This document shows positions 1-10,563 of a stretch of 64,000 bases of DNA, in pieces. The notes beneath the pieces were generated by a model that was given only the letters and a program-made list of their open reading frames with translations, was not told where the DNA came from and searched no databases. Source of the DNA: Hymenopellis radicata (lineage: Eukaryota; Basidiomycota; Agaricomycetes; Agaricales; Physalacriaceae); assembly GCA_015501595.1 (NCBI GenBank), contig JADNRX010000021.1, positions 186,001 to 250,000 of the forward strand, read 5' to 3'. Each line of letters begins with the position of its first letter. Position 1 is the first letter of the stretch. The position numbers and the translations under genes are program-made.

Positions 1-1055
1 TTGGCATCAGAGTCCGAACAACATATTCCAATCGGCAGCGTTACCTTGAACAACTTGACTGCCGTTTCAAAATACGCCACAGCCTTTAAAAGTGTCAATG
101 TGATGCAGCGATTGTCATGCGACAACTTACCTCGGCGCCTTTGGCACTTCCACTTGGAAGACAGTTTATTTCCAACGTACTGTCAGGTCGTCAGCTTGAA
201 TGCGCTGTCCGTATACTGAACAAGCAACCTCATGCAAGTACCGTGCTTCGCCCACTCATGCTACATGAAGTATACATCAATAATGATGACATATTGATGT
301 CGAATATTTCCTCCTCACCTCCCAGAAGGATTCATTATCGCCATTGATATCGACCCAGTACTGCAAAGCCAGTGAGTCGATTCATTTACGCAGTGTTTGT
401 GGACGAATCCATACAGTTTGCATGTAAGAAAGAGTCGAGCTCGCCCCATTTTGGGACAAAAGCTATTCCTCATGAGCATGACTGTCAACGATCGTTTCGA
501 TGGAGGTCTTACACCAGCAATGTCCGTGTAGGCACGACTCGGATCGCAGTTTTCATCATAAGTAGAGTCGCAACTGCAAGCAAGTGGAAGTTAGCTGCAT
601 GACGAGAATATCAGCCACGGCGAAAGCGCACTGGTCCGGCCAAAGACCTGCTCAAGTCTATTAATATTTCCATCCGACGTGTCGAATGGCGTACCATGAA
701 TGGTCCAACTGTCACTAGGTCCCGTCGATGGATTCGTATCCCAGAACTACATGATGGGAACTGTTGAGTTACACTCTTGGTTGAAGCTTCAACGAACGAT
801 ACCTGGGGTTGAACCAGGAGACCCTATTCGAGACAGTGTTGTACGATCAGTCCCAAGATAAAGAATAAGGCCACAACACACTCCAGGAGATTCAAAGCAG
901 CAGAGATCAGAGACCGACGATGTGTTGGTGCAAGAAGCGGTCCCAGAGGCGGAGCATCCAGAGTCAGCTCTGTTGAGCAAGTTGATCGTGGGCGAGATGA
1001 GAGGTTTCGCCGCCACAAAGCCAAGAAGACTGGCAATCGGTAGGAGAGAGTACAT
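1..1055 (-). CDS. Ribonuclease T2, copy A (partial, C-terminus beyond the left edge)
   Basis: Secreted endoribonuclease of the RNase T2 family, which cleaves RNA through a 2',3'-cyclic intermediate. Reading leftward from the ATG at 1055-1053, the first exon encodes a signal peptide (MYSLLPIASLLGFVAAKP) followed by a Cys-rich start. Later exons give FWDTNPSTGPSDSWTIHG and then LWPD.CDSTYDENCD, which is the first catalytic motif (HGLWP) split by an intron near 693. HEWAKHGTC, the second catalytic motif, is read from about 260 to 234. Short GT-AG introns separate the pieces. The match to copy B at 8121-10197 is nearly exact over long stretches, with small in-frame indels in exon 1. The C-terminal third lies off the window, so I cannot say whether this copy is intact. 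Confidence 0.8.
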
Positions 1056-1100
1056 TACTGCAGATGGCGGCTAACTGTGTGAGAACCAGGCTTAAGTAGT

Positions 1101-1277
1101 TTGTTGAACTATAGTTCGCGAGGTACGAGCGCACGAAAGTTTGAGGTCTTTGTCACAGACACATGATGCGGTAACTCCTTCCTTTTCCGTTACCGTCATC
1201 ATGTCCGCGCAGGCTGTGGTGCGCACTCGACGAGTCTCTGACACTCGCGCACACAGCAACATGGTCTCTCGTTCTTT
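1101..1277. repeat. Dispersed repeat segment X, first copy
   Basis: This segment (TTGTTGAACTATAG...) recurs at 6069-6246 with very few differences, including one missing C in the second copy. Homology starts exactly at base 1101 and stops after CTCTCGTTCTTTTC. It directly follows the 5' flank of RNase T2 copy A, while the second copy directly follows a different segment, Z. No coding function is apparent. Confidence 0.85.
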
Positions 1278-1589
1278 TCTTATTGCTTTCGTTTCTCCTC
1301 AAGATTTCTGGAGTTTTTCGAATCTGCTCAAGGTTACTCTATGACTGACAACAGCGGACAACGAGACCTTTTTTGGCTGTTCAACGTTCAACGATCTCGA
1401 ACATCTAACGGCACCGTGGAGTCGTCGCTTGCTTCAGGACAGAATCACTTGTCACTACAGGCCACCAAGCACCCGTCCTACCACACGATTCTTCAGGAGT
1501 GTATAACATTGCGGATCTTGATAGACGGCGAAGGGTTCTATTGCGTCGTGAGTTGTTTTGTCTATGTATAATCATTTGCTAACGGCTTC

Positions 1590-2660
1590 TCTACCGTGTA
1601 ACCTCTGCCCGACGGGGTATGTGTTTCGCTACACTCCCGCTCCCAGTACCGCTGCCCCAAAGGGTATGTACATTGCTATGCTAGTATACCGCTACCTGCT
1701 ACTCGTGCCTCTGCCCGACGGGGTATGTGTTTCGCTACGCTTCTGCTCCTAGTACCGCTGCCCGAAAGGGTATGTATAGTGCTACGCTACCGCTACCGCT
1801 ACTCGTACCTCTGCCCGATGGGGCATGTGCTTCGCTACCCGCTACCGCTACTCGCACCTCTGCCCAACGGGGTACGTGCTTCGCTACCGCTATGTGCACC
1901 TCTGCCCGACGGGGTACGTGCTTCGCTACCGCTACGCGCACCTCTGCCCAACGGGGTACGTGCTTTGCTACCGCTACGCGCACCTCTGCCCAACGGGGTA
2001 CGTGCTTTGCTACCGCTACGTGCACCTCTGCCCAACGGGGTACGTGCTTTGCTACCGCTACGCGCACCTCTGCCCAACGGGGTACGTGCTTTGCTACCGC
2101 TATGCGCACCTCTGCCCGACGGGGTACGTGCTTCGCTACCGCTACGCGCACCTCTGCCCAACGGGGTACGTGCTTTGCTACCGCTACGCGCACCTCTGCC
2201 CGACGGGGTATGTGCTTCGCTACCGCTACCCGCTACTCGCACCTCTGCCCAACGGGGTATGTGCTTCGCTACCGCTACTCGCTACTCGCACCTCTGCCAC
2301 GGATTATGTGCATTGCTATGTTACTGCTACTTCTCGGAGCACCTCCGCCCGACAGAGTAGGTGCATCAATTGACCCCGCCACCCACTCGCACCTCGGCTC
2401 CATGGGGGTACTTTCCTACACCACTGCTACCCGTACATGGCACCTTTGCACGATGAGGTGTTCGGCTCTCCGCTCTCGGCACCTATACCCGCCGAGGGGT
2501 CCTTCATGGCTATGCTACCGCCACCCACTGCCAGCATGTTTGCTTGACGGAGTATGTGCTATGCCACGACACCCGACAGGGTATATGCATTGCCACCTCC
2601 TCGCGACCCCTACCTGACGGGGTATGTGATACACTCCTGTTTTGCTACCAACTTCTACCT
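1590..2660. repeat. 42-bp minisatellite with degenerate flanks
   Basis: The core is nine tandem units of exactly 42 bp, with CACCTCTGCCC starting at 1855, 1897, 1939, 1981, 2023, 2065, 2107, 2149 and 2191. The consensus continues with (A/G)ACGGGGTACGTGCTT, (C/T)GCTACCGCTAC. Degenerate copies of different length run from about 1590 to 2660. The unit is divisible by three and lacks stop codons, so long ORFs appear in several frames on both strands; I regard all of them as artefacts of the repeat. Confidence 0.9.
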
Positions 2661-4389
2661 AACAGGATCGGTATATTGCTACGTTATCCTTACCACTTTG
2701 CTACAGCTCTACCGGGCGGCACTACCATGATTTTCGCTTCTCTGCCCTTCAGGATGTTTTCTTGTTTACAGTGTATTTTCATCCCCCAGTTTGTAGTATA
2801 CATCTGGTTCTCCTGCTGATTGCATCCATTCAATATCATCCTACTCTTCCTTTTGACCTCAATGATCTGTACTGCCCCCATGCACTGTGCTTAGCAACTG
2901 CTTTCTGTCTTCTATTGGATCTGCGCTACCAGTCAACTGCTCCTGCGGATGAGTGAGAAAAGTATCCGATGGGGAGGGAAGAGGTACTTGAGTAAAAGTA
3001 CACGATGGGAAAGGAGGTCTACAGACGAAGCGCCCGGTATGATCCATGAAGGAAGTTTGGTACAACTTCGGGTTTCAACGCTAATCGCGATGAGAGTAAA
3101 GACTCGGAGAGGACAGTCGACAAAGCACTTCCCCTACTACCAGCTCCCGACACTCATGCAATCAGAGATGCTCTCACGGGGCCTGCTTACACCCGGGCAT
3201 TTCGTCTTGTCCTCAGTGACATTGATTACCGATGCGGAGTCTCACCATCTTCAATTTGTTTGATGAGACCAGCTTACCATCCATGTAACATGCACCAAGC
3301 GTCGGTTTCTTTCCTCGTCTGCGCCCGGACGACCTTGAGGTGTGTTGTGGCTCATTCCTCGTGATTCACGCTGTATCATGCCCTACGTGATATCAGTCCT
3401 TGCCTGGCATTTTCTGTATTTTCGCACTGCATTACTTCTTGGAACCGTCTTGCTTTATCCCTCTTAGGCTCAACTTGGAGTTGAGGTCTCTCACCATCTA
3501 CACTATTTCTGATTGGTTCAATCTGGCGCTCACGCTACGGAGTTCCCCCGCGTCCGATGCTTCCAGCACCGTTTCCGAGGCAGCCTATCTCTTGATTCTT
3601 CTTCAAAGCTCCTCGAGTTTTCCTGATTATACTGAAATATCATGCTACTTATTGACCTGTGCATCGTTTCATTGCTTCTGTCCCCCGCCAATTCTGCAGT
3701 CATCTTTAGGCTTTGAGCCTTTTCCAAAATGCTATCACGGGGACACCGAGAAGAGAAAGTCCAGCCTTTCCTGGGCATGACCCGCCTGCCAAGCGCCAAA
3801 GCACACAACTCTTCTTTGCTATTTTCACTGTGATGATGTCAGCCGTTGTCGTTGATTCTTTCTCGTCTGATACCGCCAACGAGCTTGAACCCTATTTTCT
3901 TGACGTGTTTGGCCTCCCCGCAGGAAAATCTTCTCCATTGACGGGCAGCGGCAGTAAAGCAACCGTATACAAGCCTTTGCTACGATACGAGCACTCTTGG
4001 AGACAATAATGTAGAATGCGGGCAGAACTCATCTGCTTTCACCCGCCTAAGTATCGCTATGTCCGCCGGGGCTAATAATGTCTTCCAGCTACACCACTGA
4101 CCAGCTTGTATGTCTCATTACCTTTCCTCCCCAACCAGATCTGCAAGATTTGATCAAGTACTGCGAGTCTGCGAGCTCTACCTCGAAATGTCCTGCTTTT
4201 CGCAGGGTGCGGCCTGAGTGCCAACATCCTCCGCAAGCGGCACTCACTTATGATATCAGCACCCTCAGACTGCACCCGGGAGACTCCTCTCAACACCGCG
4301 CAAAGTGTACAGATTGATATCATGTCTGATCCCGACTGTGGCGGCGGTTACATATTCAGGATTAACAGCGGCTGCCACTGGCATAGGGT
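2661..4389. other. Gene-poor stretch
   Basis: Between the minisatellite and the recombinase relic I see only short ORFs (up to about 126 codons) with no recognisable domains and no consistent splice structure. The base composition is close to its surroundings. It is probably decayed repeat or intergenic DNA. Confidence 0.5.
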
Positions 4390-5010
4390 ACATTGTTCGG
4401 AAGCCTCCCGCCTACATCTATCTTGCTTGTTTGTACTGATCCCTACCACTCTCAGCAAGACATCCGAGGACACATACACAATTGTTGGGATTACAACGTC
4501 ACAAAGGAACACACGCTAGATTTGCGAAGAAATCTGCACCTTGACGTTCCGCTTGATGCAGCCATATGGGCTGCGGCTTTTGTTGCATGGCATTCATGTT
4601 CTCGTCTAGTAGGTGAACACTTGATGTCAGCTTCGAAACCCTTTGACGTTCGACGGCGCGTTCGCCGCGTTTTCTTGCCCGCGTAGGACCGGAGATCGTG
4701 CAAGCGGTCGAAAGTGGCTGAACTTCTTCATTCCTTTTACGAAGACCACCAAGTTCGCCGGTGACTGGATTTTGGTAATAGGCAACACCGGCGAGACCGA
4801 TCCGAGTGCTGCTTTCGAGAATCATCTATGCGCCACTCCGGTCTTCTCTGATGGCTCTGCATGCAGATGTCGTACTACAGGATCCTGGATCAGAGTCCAG
4901 TCAGAATGCTCTTCTGAAGCAGTTCCAGCACGACGTGCGCGGTAATTGGCGAGCGTTTTCTAATGCCGACGCTAGTGACACGGTAGACAAAGTCCAAATC
5001 CGGAAATGGA
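4390..5010 (+). pseudogene. Relic of a tyrosine-recombinase-like (Crypton/integrase-type) protein
   Basis: Two ORF fragments in different frames resemble the phage-integrase-like proteins common in Agaricomycete repeats. The first (about 4440-4640) reads LDLRRNLHLDVPLDAAIWAA followed by AFVAWHSCSRLVGE, like the DPLDAA..A....SCARLGE stretch of that family. The second (about 4710-4850) reads FFIPFTKTTKFAGDW followed by TDPSAAFENHL, like the LPWTKTTK...TDP..AL.NHL stretch. The two are out of frame and the C-terminal catalytic Arg-His-Tyr region is not recognisable, so it is a dead fragment. The assignment rests on remembered family patterns. Confidence 0.5.
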
Positions 5011-5019
5011 CACTATCGA

Positions 5020-5460
5020 ATGCTTAGACTTGTACCACGACCACGATCGTTGTTCTCCATTGCTCTCTTACTTTCCGTCCTCAGTCTCTCCATCTATATC
5101 ACCTGCATGCCCATGGCCGGCCAGCTCCGTCGCCTATCATCCGTTTTCAAATCCAACACAAAGCTCGTCCAGCCAGCGAGTATGGACAATGCCCTGACCA
5201 AGTTTCTAGTCCATTCTAAAGCGAAATACCTAGAAAGCAAGAATTCCAAGGAGTATCTAATGGTCATGGGGAATGAAGCGAGAGATTTGGACTCTAGCAT
5301 CGCGAGCTCGATAACCTACGCGTGGTTGCAGTCCCAGACATGCTCCGCTATTATACAGATCAGCAAAGACGATCTCGCACTCCGACCTGAAAACACCTAC
5401 GCGCTTCGCTTATGTCATGGCTTCTCCCTTTATACTATTGTTACATCGTCGTGGCTTTGA
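5020..5460 (+). pseudogene. Exopolyphosphatase (DHH family) N-terminal fragment
   Basis: The ORF begins with a hydrophobic segment and then reads MDNALTKFLVHSKAKYLES, VMGNEARDLDSSIASSI and QISKDDLALRPENTYAL. These match the N-terminal part of fungal PPX1-type exopolyphosphatases, whose first metal-binding motif is in the GNE..DLDS stretch. Similarity stops near 5410 and the remaining two thirds of the enzyme, including the other DHH motifs and the DHHA2 domain, are absent downstream. There is an extra Ser in the motif compared with the usual DLDSIASS. I read it as a truncated gene copy stranded in the repeat block. Confidence 0.6.
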
Positions 5461-5918
5461 TGTGCTTGCGGTCATCTCAGTGGTGTTCTCGTCTCTAGGA
5501 CCACATCGTTCGCATGCTATTTCAAAATCAGATAACTCGGAATCAACGCACTTTCTTCCTGCACCTGGTGCTCTTTCATGTCTTGGTAAAGTCTTCTGTT
5601 CAAGATCTGGCTTTTGGGCTATCAACAGCCCAAAACTCGCATGTGAGTGTTCCTGTTCAGGCTTGAACGTTCAGGGAATGGCTTAGAGCTTCGCTGTACG
5701 CAAGTTCGTGTGTCTCGCCATGTATCAGCGATGTGACTACGTCTCGGCATCCCTCAAGAGTCAAGATCTTATTAGCAGGGACTTACTTGCCGCCAGGCAA
5801 CTTTTTCTGAGGCCGCAAGCGGGTAATGGGCATCGGGAGTTGATTGTAGAGCACATCTCCTTCATTGTGGGTATCCGCGATCGCTGGATGCGTCGTTGTA
5901 CTCCTACTTGGTTGGGAA
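5461..5918. other. No recognisable gene
   Basis: I see only short unrelated ORFs between the exopolyphosphatase fragment and repeat segment Z. No domain, tRNA or clear repeat was found here. Confidence 0.4.
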
Positions 5919-5921
5919 TCG

Positions 5922-6068
5922 CAGCTGACCGCGTCTAACCTTGGAAAGTCGATCACCGGAGCCAAAGGTTTCTCCAACCTTTACCCATACCCTTGCGCAG
6001 TACTGAAGCACATAGCTCTCATGAGTGCTCACACCAATCAAGAAGAGCATCATAGGATAGTGCAAAGA
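5922..6068. repeat. Dispersed repeat segment Z, first copy
   Basis: The segment ATCGCAGCTGACCGCGTC...ATAGTGCAAAGA recurs at about 6434-6585 essentially unchanged. Homology ends exactly at base 6068, where segment X begins. In the second copy the same end is followed instead by segment Y. Confidence 0.85.
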
Positions 6069-6246
6069 TTGTTGAACTATAGTTCGCGAGGTACGAGCGC
6101 ACGAAAGTTTGAGGTCTTTGTCACAGACACATGATGCGGTAACTCCTTCCTTTTCCGTTACCGTCATCATGTCGCGCAGGCTGTGGTGCGCACTCGACGA
6201 GTCTCTGACACTCGCGCACACAGCAACATGGTCTCTCGTTCTTTTC
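6069..6246. repeat. Dispersed repeat segment X, second copy
   Basis: Near-identical to 1101-1277 and in the same orientation. Its left border abuts the end of segment Z, not the RNase T2 flank. Confidence 0.85.
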
Positions 6247-6433
6247 CCACCCTCCACTCCCATCACGTATCGACCTCTGTTGATTGGGTCGTTTACACAC
6301 ATTTCAGTTAGTGCCTCTATTGCACGAAGTTCATATTGCACTTTTGTGTCGGACACTTCCTGATGCTAAACTCCACCCATTGCTCTGGGGATCGCCTATT
6401 TCCAACAGTGCTCGGTCGATGGTCCCACCCGCC

Positions 6434-6585
6434 CATCGCAGCTGACCGCGTCTAACCTTGGAAAGTCGATCACCGGAGCCAAAGGTTTCTCCAACCTTTA
6501 CCCATACCCTTGCGCAGTACTGAAGCACATAGCTCTCATGAGTGCTCACACCAATCAAGAAGAGCATCATAGGATAGTGCAAAGA
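6434..6585. repeat. Dispersed repeat segment Z, second copy
   Basis: Repeats 5922-6068. It lies about 190 bp after segment X and is followed without a gap by segment Y at 6586. Confidence 0.85.
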
Positions 6586-6725
6586 AGCACGAATCATGAT
6601 TTCACCCGCGTGCATTGCTAGGAAGCCTGTTCCGCGTTTCCCATTGGATCGCCTGATGCACGCGCGTTGTTCTTCGCCATAAATTGACGGTGACCGTGTG
6701 GCAGTTGATACAGTACGCGACCACA
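6586..6725. repeat. Dispersed repeat segment Y, first copy
   Basis: The segment starting AGCACGAATCATGATTTCAC recurs from 10243 to about 10420. The copy at 10243 carries small insertions (for example around 10288 and 10330-10350) relative to this one. No coding function is apparent. Confidence 0.8.
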
Positions 6726-6789
6726 GAAAGGAGCCGCTCCTGTACGCGCCGGCTGTCGGCTGGCTGCGGGCCAGGCTGCCAGGCTGCCA

Positions 6790-7095
6790 ATGCCTGTAGG
6801 GTCACTCCACTGCTCCTATAAATTCAACCGATCCTGTCAAGATCCTGTAGGTACACTCACCCAATGCTACTCGAATGCTACTGTAGGGTCTTCCGAGTGC
6901 TCCTATAGGGATGTTTAGAAGATCCTGCAGGTAGTATGTTCACATGTGAGTCTGCTCCTGTAGGTATGCTTGAAAGCTCCTCCAGGCTTCTTCCAACCCT
7001 CCTATAGGATCGTCCGCGTCTGCTCCTAGGCTTCTTCCAACCCTCCTGTAGGCTCATCCCACTACTCCTGTTGTTCGCCTTCGCTCCTATACCAA
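6790..7095. repeat. Degenerate array of TCCTGTAGG-like motifs
   Basis: About a dozen variants of (C)TCCT(G/A)TAGG occur roughly every 20-35 bp (for example at 6843, 6881, 6900, 6955, 6999, 7046), with the shared phrase CTTCTTCCAACCCTCC twice. It looks like a decayed tandem repeat. No ORF of note overlaps it. Confidence 0.6.
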
Positions 7096-7097
7096 GA

Positions 7098-7235
7098 ATC
7101 CCGGGCCATGGTTGGGCTCAAAGCCCGGGCTTGAGCGGGTCGGGGCCGACAAAATCTGAGCCCGAGCCTTTAGCCTCAAGCCCAGCGGGCTCAAGGTCGG
7201 GTCGGGCTCGAGCCCGGGCTCACCCGCGCCTTACA
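7098..7235. repeat. GC-rich palindrome cluster (AGCCCGGGCT motifs)
   Basis: Repeated self-complementary words such as AGCCCGGGCT, GGCTCGAGCCC and GAGCGGGTCGGG are packed into about 130 bp. Such clusters of inverted GGGC/GCCC words are typical of the subterminal regions of some hAT transposons, but I could not find a matching pair of ends or a target duplication here. Confidence 0.4.
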
Positions 7236-8120
7236 CCCTCTGCCACCCATGCGCAATCACCGTCCCCGATATGCATGCCCGCTGCGCAGCCCCGTGCAAT
7301 GGCACAAGGTGCATCCATCGTGCATGTTTTGGGGACAGGAAGGATTGAGGGAGAGGAGGTAATACAAGTCAACGAGGGTCCATGGCAAGGTGAGGAGAGA
7401 GGAAGCGGCGTCGTGGGGGAGATATACTGTCGCATCTGGTGACTATGTAGGAGCAGTGTTTGAAAGTGTCGGGTGGGCACGAGGATGAGGCGGACGTGGA
7501 GCAGGGTGCACACTGCACAGGGGAGGCACCATCTGATGATGTGTAATCAGTTAATAAGTAAAAAACTGACAATACCAATGGACAGCGGCGATGAAGGATG
7601 GTAAGCGAAGCAAGAAAAGCAAATATAAAAAAAGGAAACATACCCCCGGTCGACAGCAGACAACGTGGTGCTCATATCCTTCCAATCTGATTCGCAGTCT
7701 TCTGACAAGGGTGTGGATGTGTCTGTTATCCATAGCTGTTGAAAGCCTGAACACTAAATTTATGCCAAGACAGGAAACATCGTAAGAATGAGAACACCCC
7801 GAGCAAATTGTTGGGGCCGGATGGCGCATTGTCAGTGGTAGGAGTGTGGTAGGAAGAAGGGGGGTATTGTGGCATAGGCTCGTAACCGACTACGGTGCCA
7901 CGTTCTGCAAAGGTTTCTGGCCAACATCGCGGTCGAGTATAAGAGTACTCCGTGACGTCATGGGCCGAGTTCTTCATGAGTGGCGTGACATGAACTCGCG
8001 TCCCTCCTCCTGGTCAGCATTGTCAGTCAAGGCGAAGACATTTCATTGCTTCGAAGTAGAAACCGGAATTTTACATGGCCCTCAGACCCAGGTTATTGTA
8101 AATAGCAAGTAAGTACTCTC
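7236..8120. other. No recognisable gene
   Basis: Apart from short ORFs below about 95 codons I see no coding signal, RNA gene or clear repeat here. It lies downstream of the RNase T2 copy B stop codon and may include its 3' untranslated region near 8100. Confidence 0.4.
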
Positions 8121-10197
8121 TCAGGTACTACGAATCGCCAAAGTATAATCCTGAGAGCGAGCGGTCCCAGTATAAACTGGATACACTGTTGTCCCACTCG
8201 GCGTTCCATCGCTGGTCCACGTTGATGTACCACCAGATGCCAACAGCAAATCACTGCCCGAGCTCACCTGGACCTTATGATTTAGCACGCGTCAGCAACC
8301 TCGATAAGAAAGACATACCGCTGAGAACGTCGACGAGACTCCGCTTCCACACGAAAACGCGCCACCACTTACCCCACAAGTTCCTTGGAAGAAGTCATAG
8401 TGAAACTCGAAGCCGTTCCTGTAATCGTGAAGGTGGCTAATGTCTGCGTCGACCATGTGCCCAGCGAGAGGAGGCCGCCAACCTGCGATCCGGACTGAAG
8501 CGCAACAATAGTGGCCTTGGCAGGCAGTGATCCAGCGGTCTAAACAATATAACGGAAGTGAATTACGGAGAAATCGGTACGGAAATAGGTATCGTACGCC
8601 AGTAGGAGAGGACTAGTTGCCGAAGGGGTGCTCAATCGGTACTGTGATGTAAACCTACGTTTTAATCACTCACCGAAGTAGTCTACGTGCGTTGAAATTA
8701 ACAGCACATGAAGGCGGACACCACTCACCGTCGTCGTACCAGAACTGCCGGACTTCGGAGGATACTTGATTCCGCTGCTAGGACAGGACCCAGCTTCCGG
8801 GGCAGCTATGAATGGTGTTATTAATGGCACAAGCACAACCTTGTGGAAGGGCATACAAATGGGAACAAAGGTGCCGTCGATGACGGAGCCCTTTAGGTGG
8901 AAATACCAATAGATCTGGTTCAAGTTGCTTCCATCACAGTCTAAAGCTGGCGTGTAGCCCTGCGTAAGTGTCAGTAAAATAAATTCAAGGAACAAGCAGC
9001 TTTGTACCCCAGATGCCGTCTTGAGAGCGCTAGTCAACGCAGAGAGGGTATACGTCGCCGAAGAGCTGGGGGTGATGCCTTGATTCGCGAGCCATTCATA
9101 TGTTGGCAGCGTCTTGACTGGTATTAGAGTCCGAACAACATATTCCAATCGGCAGAGTTACCTTGAACAACTTGACTGCCGTTTCAAAATACGCCACAGC
9201 CTGTAAAAGTGGTCAATGTCATGAGCTAGCAGCGATGTCATGCGATCTACTTACCTCGGCGCCTTTGGCACTTCCACTTGGAAGACAGTCTGTTTCCAAC
9301 GTACTGTCAGGTCGTCAGCTTAAATGCGCTGTCCGTATAAGTACTAGACAAGCAAATACCTCATGCAGGTACCGTGCTTTGCCCACTCATGCTACATGAA
9401 GTATACGTCAATAATAATGACATATTGATGTCGAATATTTCACCTCCCAGAAGGATTCATCATCGCCATTGATATCGACCCAGTACTGCAAAGCCCAGTG
9501 AGTCGATTCATTTACGCAGGATCGTAGGACACATCCATACAGTTTGCATGTAAGAAAGAGTCGAGCTCGCGCCATTGTCGTTCAAAAGCTATAATTTTTC
9601 ATTAGTACCGTCAACGATCGTTTCGATGGACATCTTACACCAGCGATGTCCGTGTAGGCACGACTCGAATCGCAGCTTTGATCGTAAGTAGAGTCGCAAC
9701 TGCAAGCATGTGGAAGTCAGCTGCATGACCAGAATATCAGCCACGGCGAAAGCGCACTGGTCCGGCCAAAGACCTGCTCCAGTCTATTAATATTTCCATC
9801 GCGACGTGTCGAATGGCGTACCATGAATGGTCCAACTGTCGCTAGGTCCCGTCGATGGGTCCGTATCCCAGAACTACACGATGGGAACTGTTGAGTTATA
9901 CTCTCGGTTGAAGCTTCAGCGAAAGCTACCTGAGGTTGAACCAAGAGACCCTATTTGAGATGTTGTACGATCAGTCCCAAGATAAAGAATAGTAAGGCGA
10001 CAACGCACTCCAGGATATTCAAAGCAGCAGAGATCAGAGACCGACGATGAGTTGGTGCAGGAAGCGGTCCCAGAGGCGGAGCATCCAGAGTCGACGTTGA
10101 GAGCTCTGTCGAGCAAGTTGATCGTTTGCGTAGGCGAGAGGAGCGGTTTCGCCGCCACAAAGCCAAGAAGACTGGCAATCGGGAGGAGAGAGTACAT
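8121..10197 (-). pseudogene. Ribonuclease T2, copy B, with one apparent frameshift
   Basis: Second RNase T2 gene, read leftward from the ATG at 10197-10195. It has the signal peptide, an exon ending at CCFEYPG, FWDTDPSTGPSDSWTIHG (catalytic HG.WP split by an intron near 9823), HEWAKHGTC (about 9390-9364), and then KTLPTYEWLANQGITPSS, YTPALDCDGSNLN and LKGSVIDGTFVPI. A C-terminal extension follows (LQSGSQVGGLLSLGTWSTQT ... TPSGTTVYPVYTGTARSQDY) of the type attached to agaric RNase T2 enzymes, with the stop at 8123-8121. Near 8395 the frame breaks: TSSK must shift by one base to give TCGVSGGAFSCGSGV. Either this is a real one-base deletion or an assembly error; everything else, including both catalytic motifs, is preserved. 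The gene could also be called intact if that base is wrong. Confidence 0.75.
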
Positions 10198-10242
10198 GAC
10201 TGCAGATGGCGGCTAACTGTGTAAGAACCAGGCTTAAGTAGT

Positions 10243-10420
10243 AGCACGAATCATGATTTCACCCGCGTGCATTGCTAGGAAGCCTGTAGTCTGTTCCGCG
10301 TTTCCCATTGGATGGCCTGATGCACGCGCCAAGATAAGAAAGGATACACACGTTGTTCATCGCCGTAAATTGACAGTGACCGTGTGGCAGTTGATGGGTA
10401 ACGAGTACACGACCATGCTG
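10243..10420. repeat. Dispersed repeat segment Y, second copy
   Basis: Begins exactly after the RNase T2 copy B 5' flank (...GGCTTAAGTAGT) and matches 6586-6725 with small insertions. The rest of the stretch to 10563 is the 3' flank of the transporter gene. Confidence 0.8.
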
Positions 10421-10563
10421 GTCGAGTCGAAGGACAGTGTATACGTCATTCCGCAGCGAATCTGCTGTGAGCGTTACAATCATCCAAAGAGCCCGTTCAA
10501 TACATTATACTTTCGTGATATCGTACAGCACTCGAGGTACTTCAGCCGTAGTACACAGGTACA

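Noticed and set aside
1725..2617. Long ORFs of up to 296 codons on both strands with repeating Arg/Ala/Leu/Pro peptides
   Set aside because: They arise because the 42-bp minisatellite unit is a multiple of three without stops; every frame shows the same repeat and none has a start context or splice signals.
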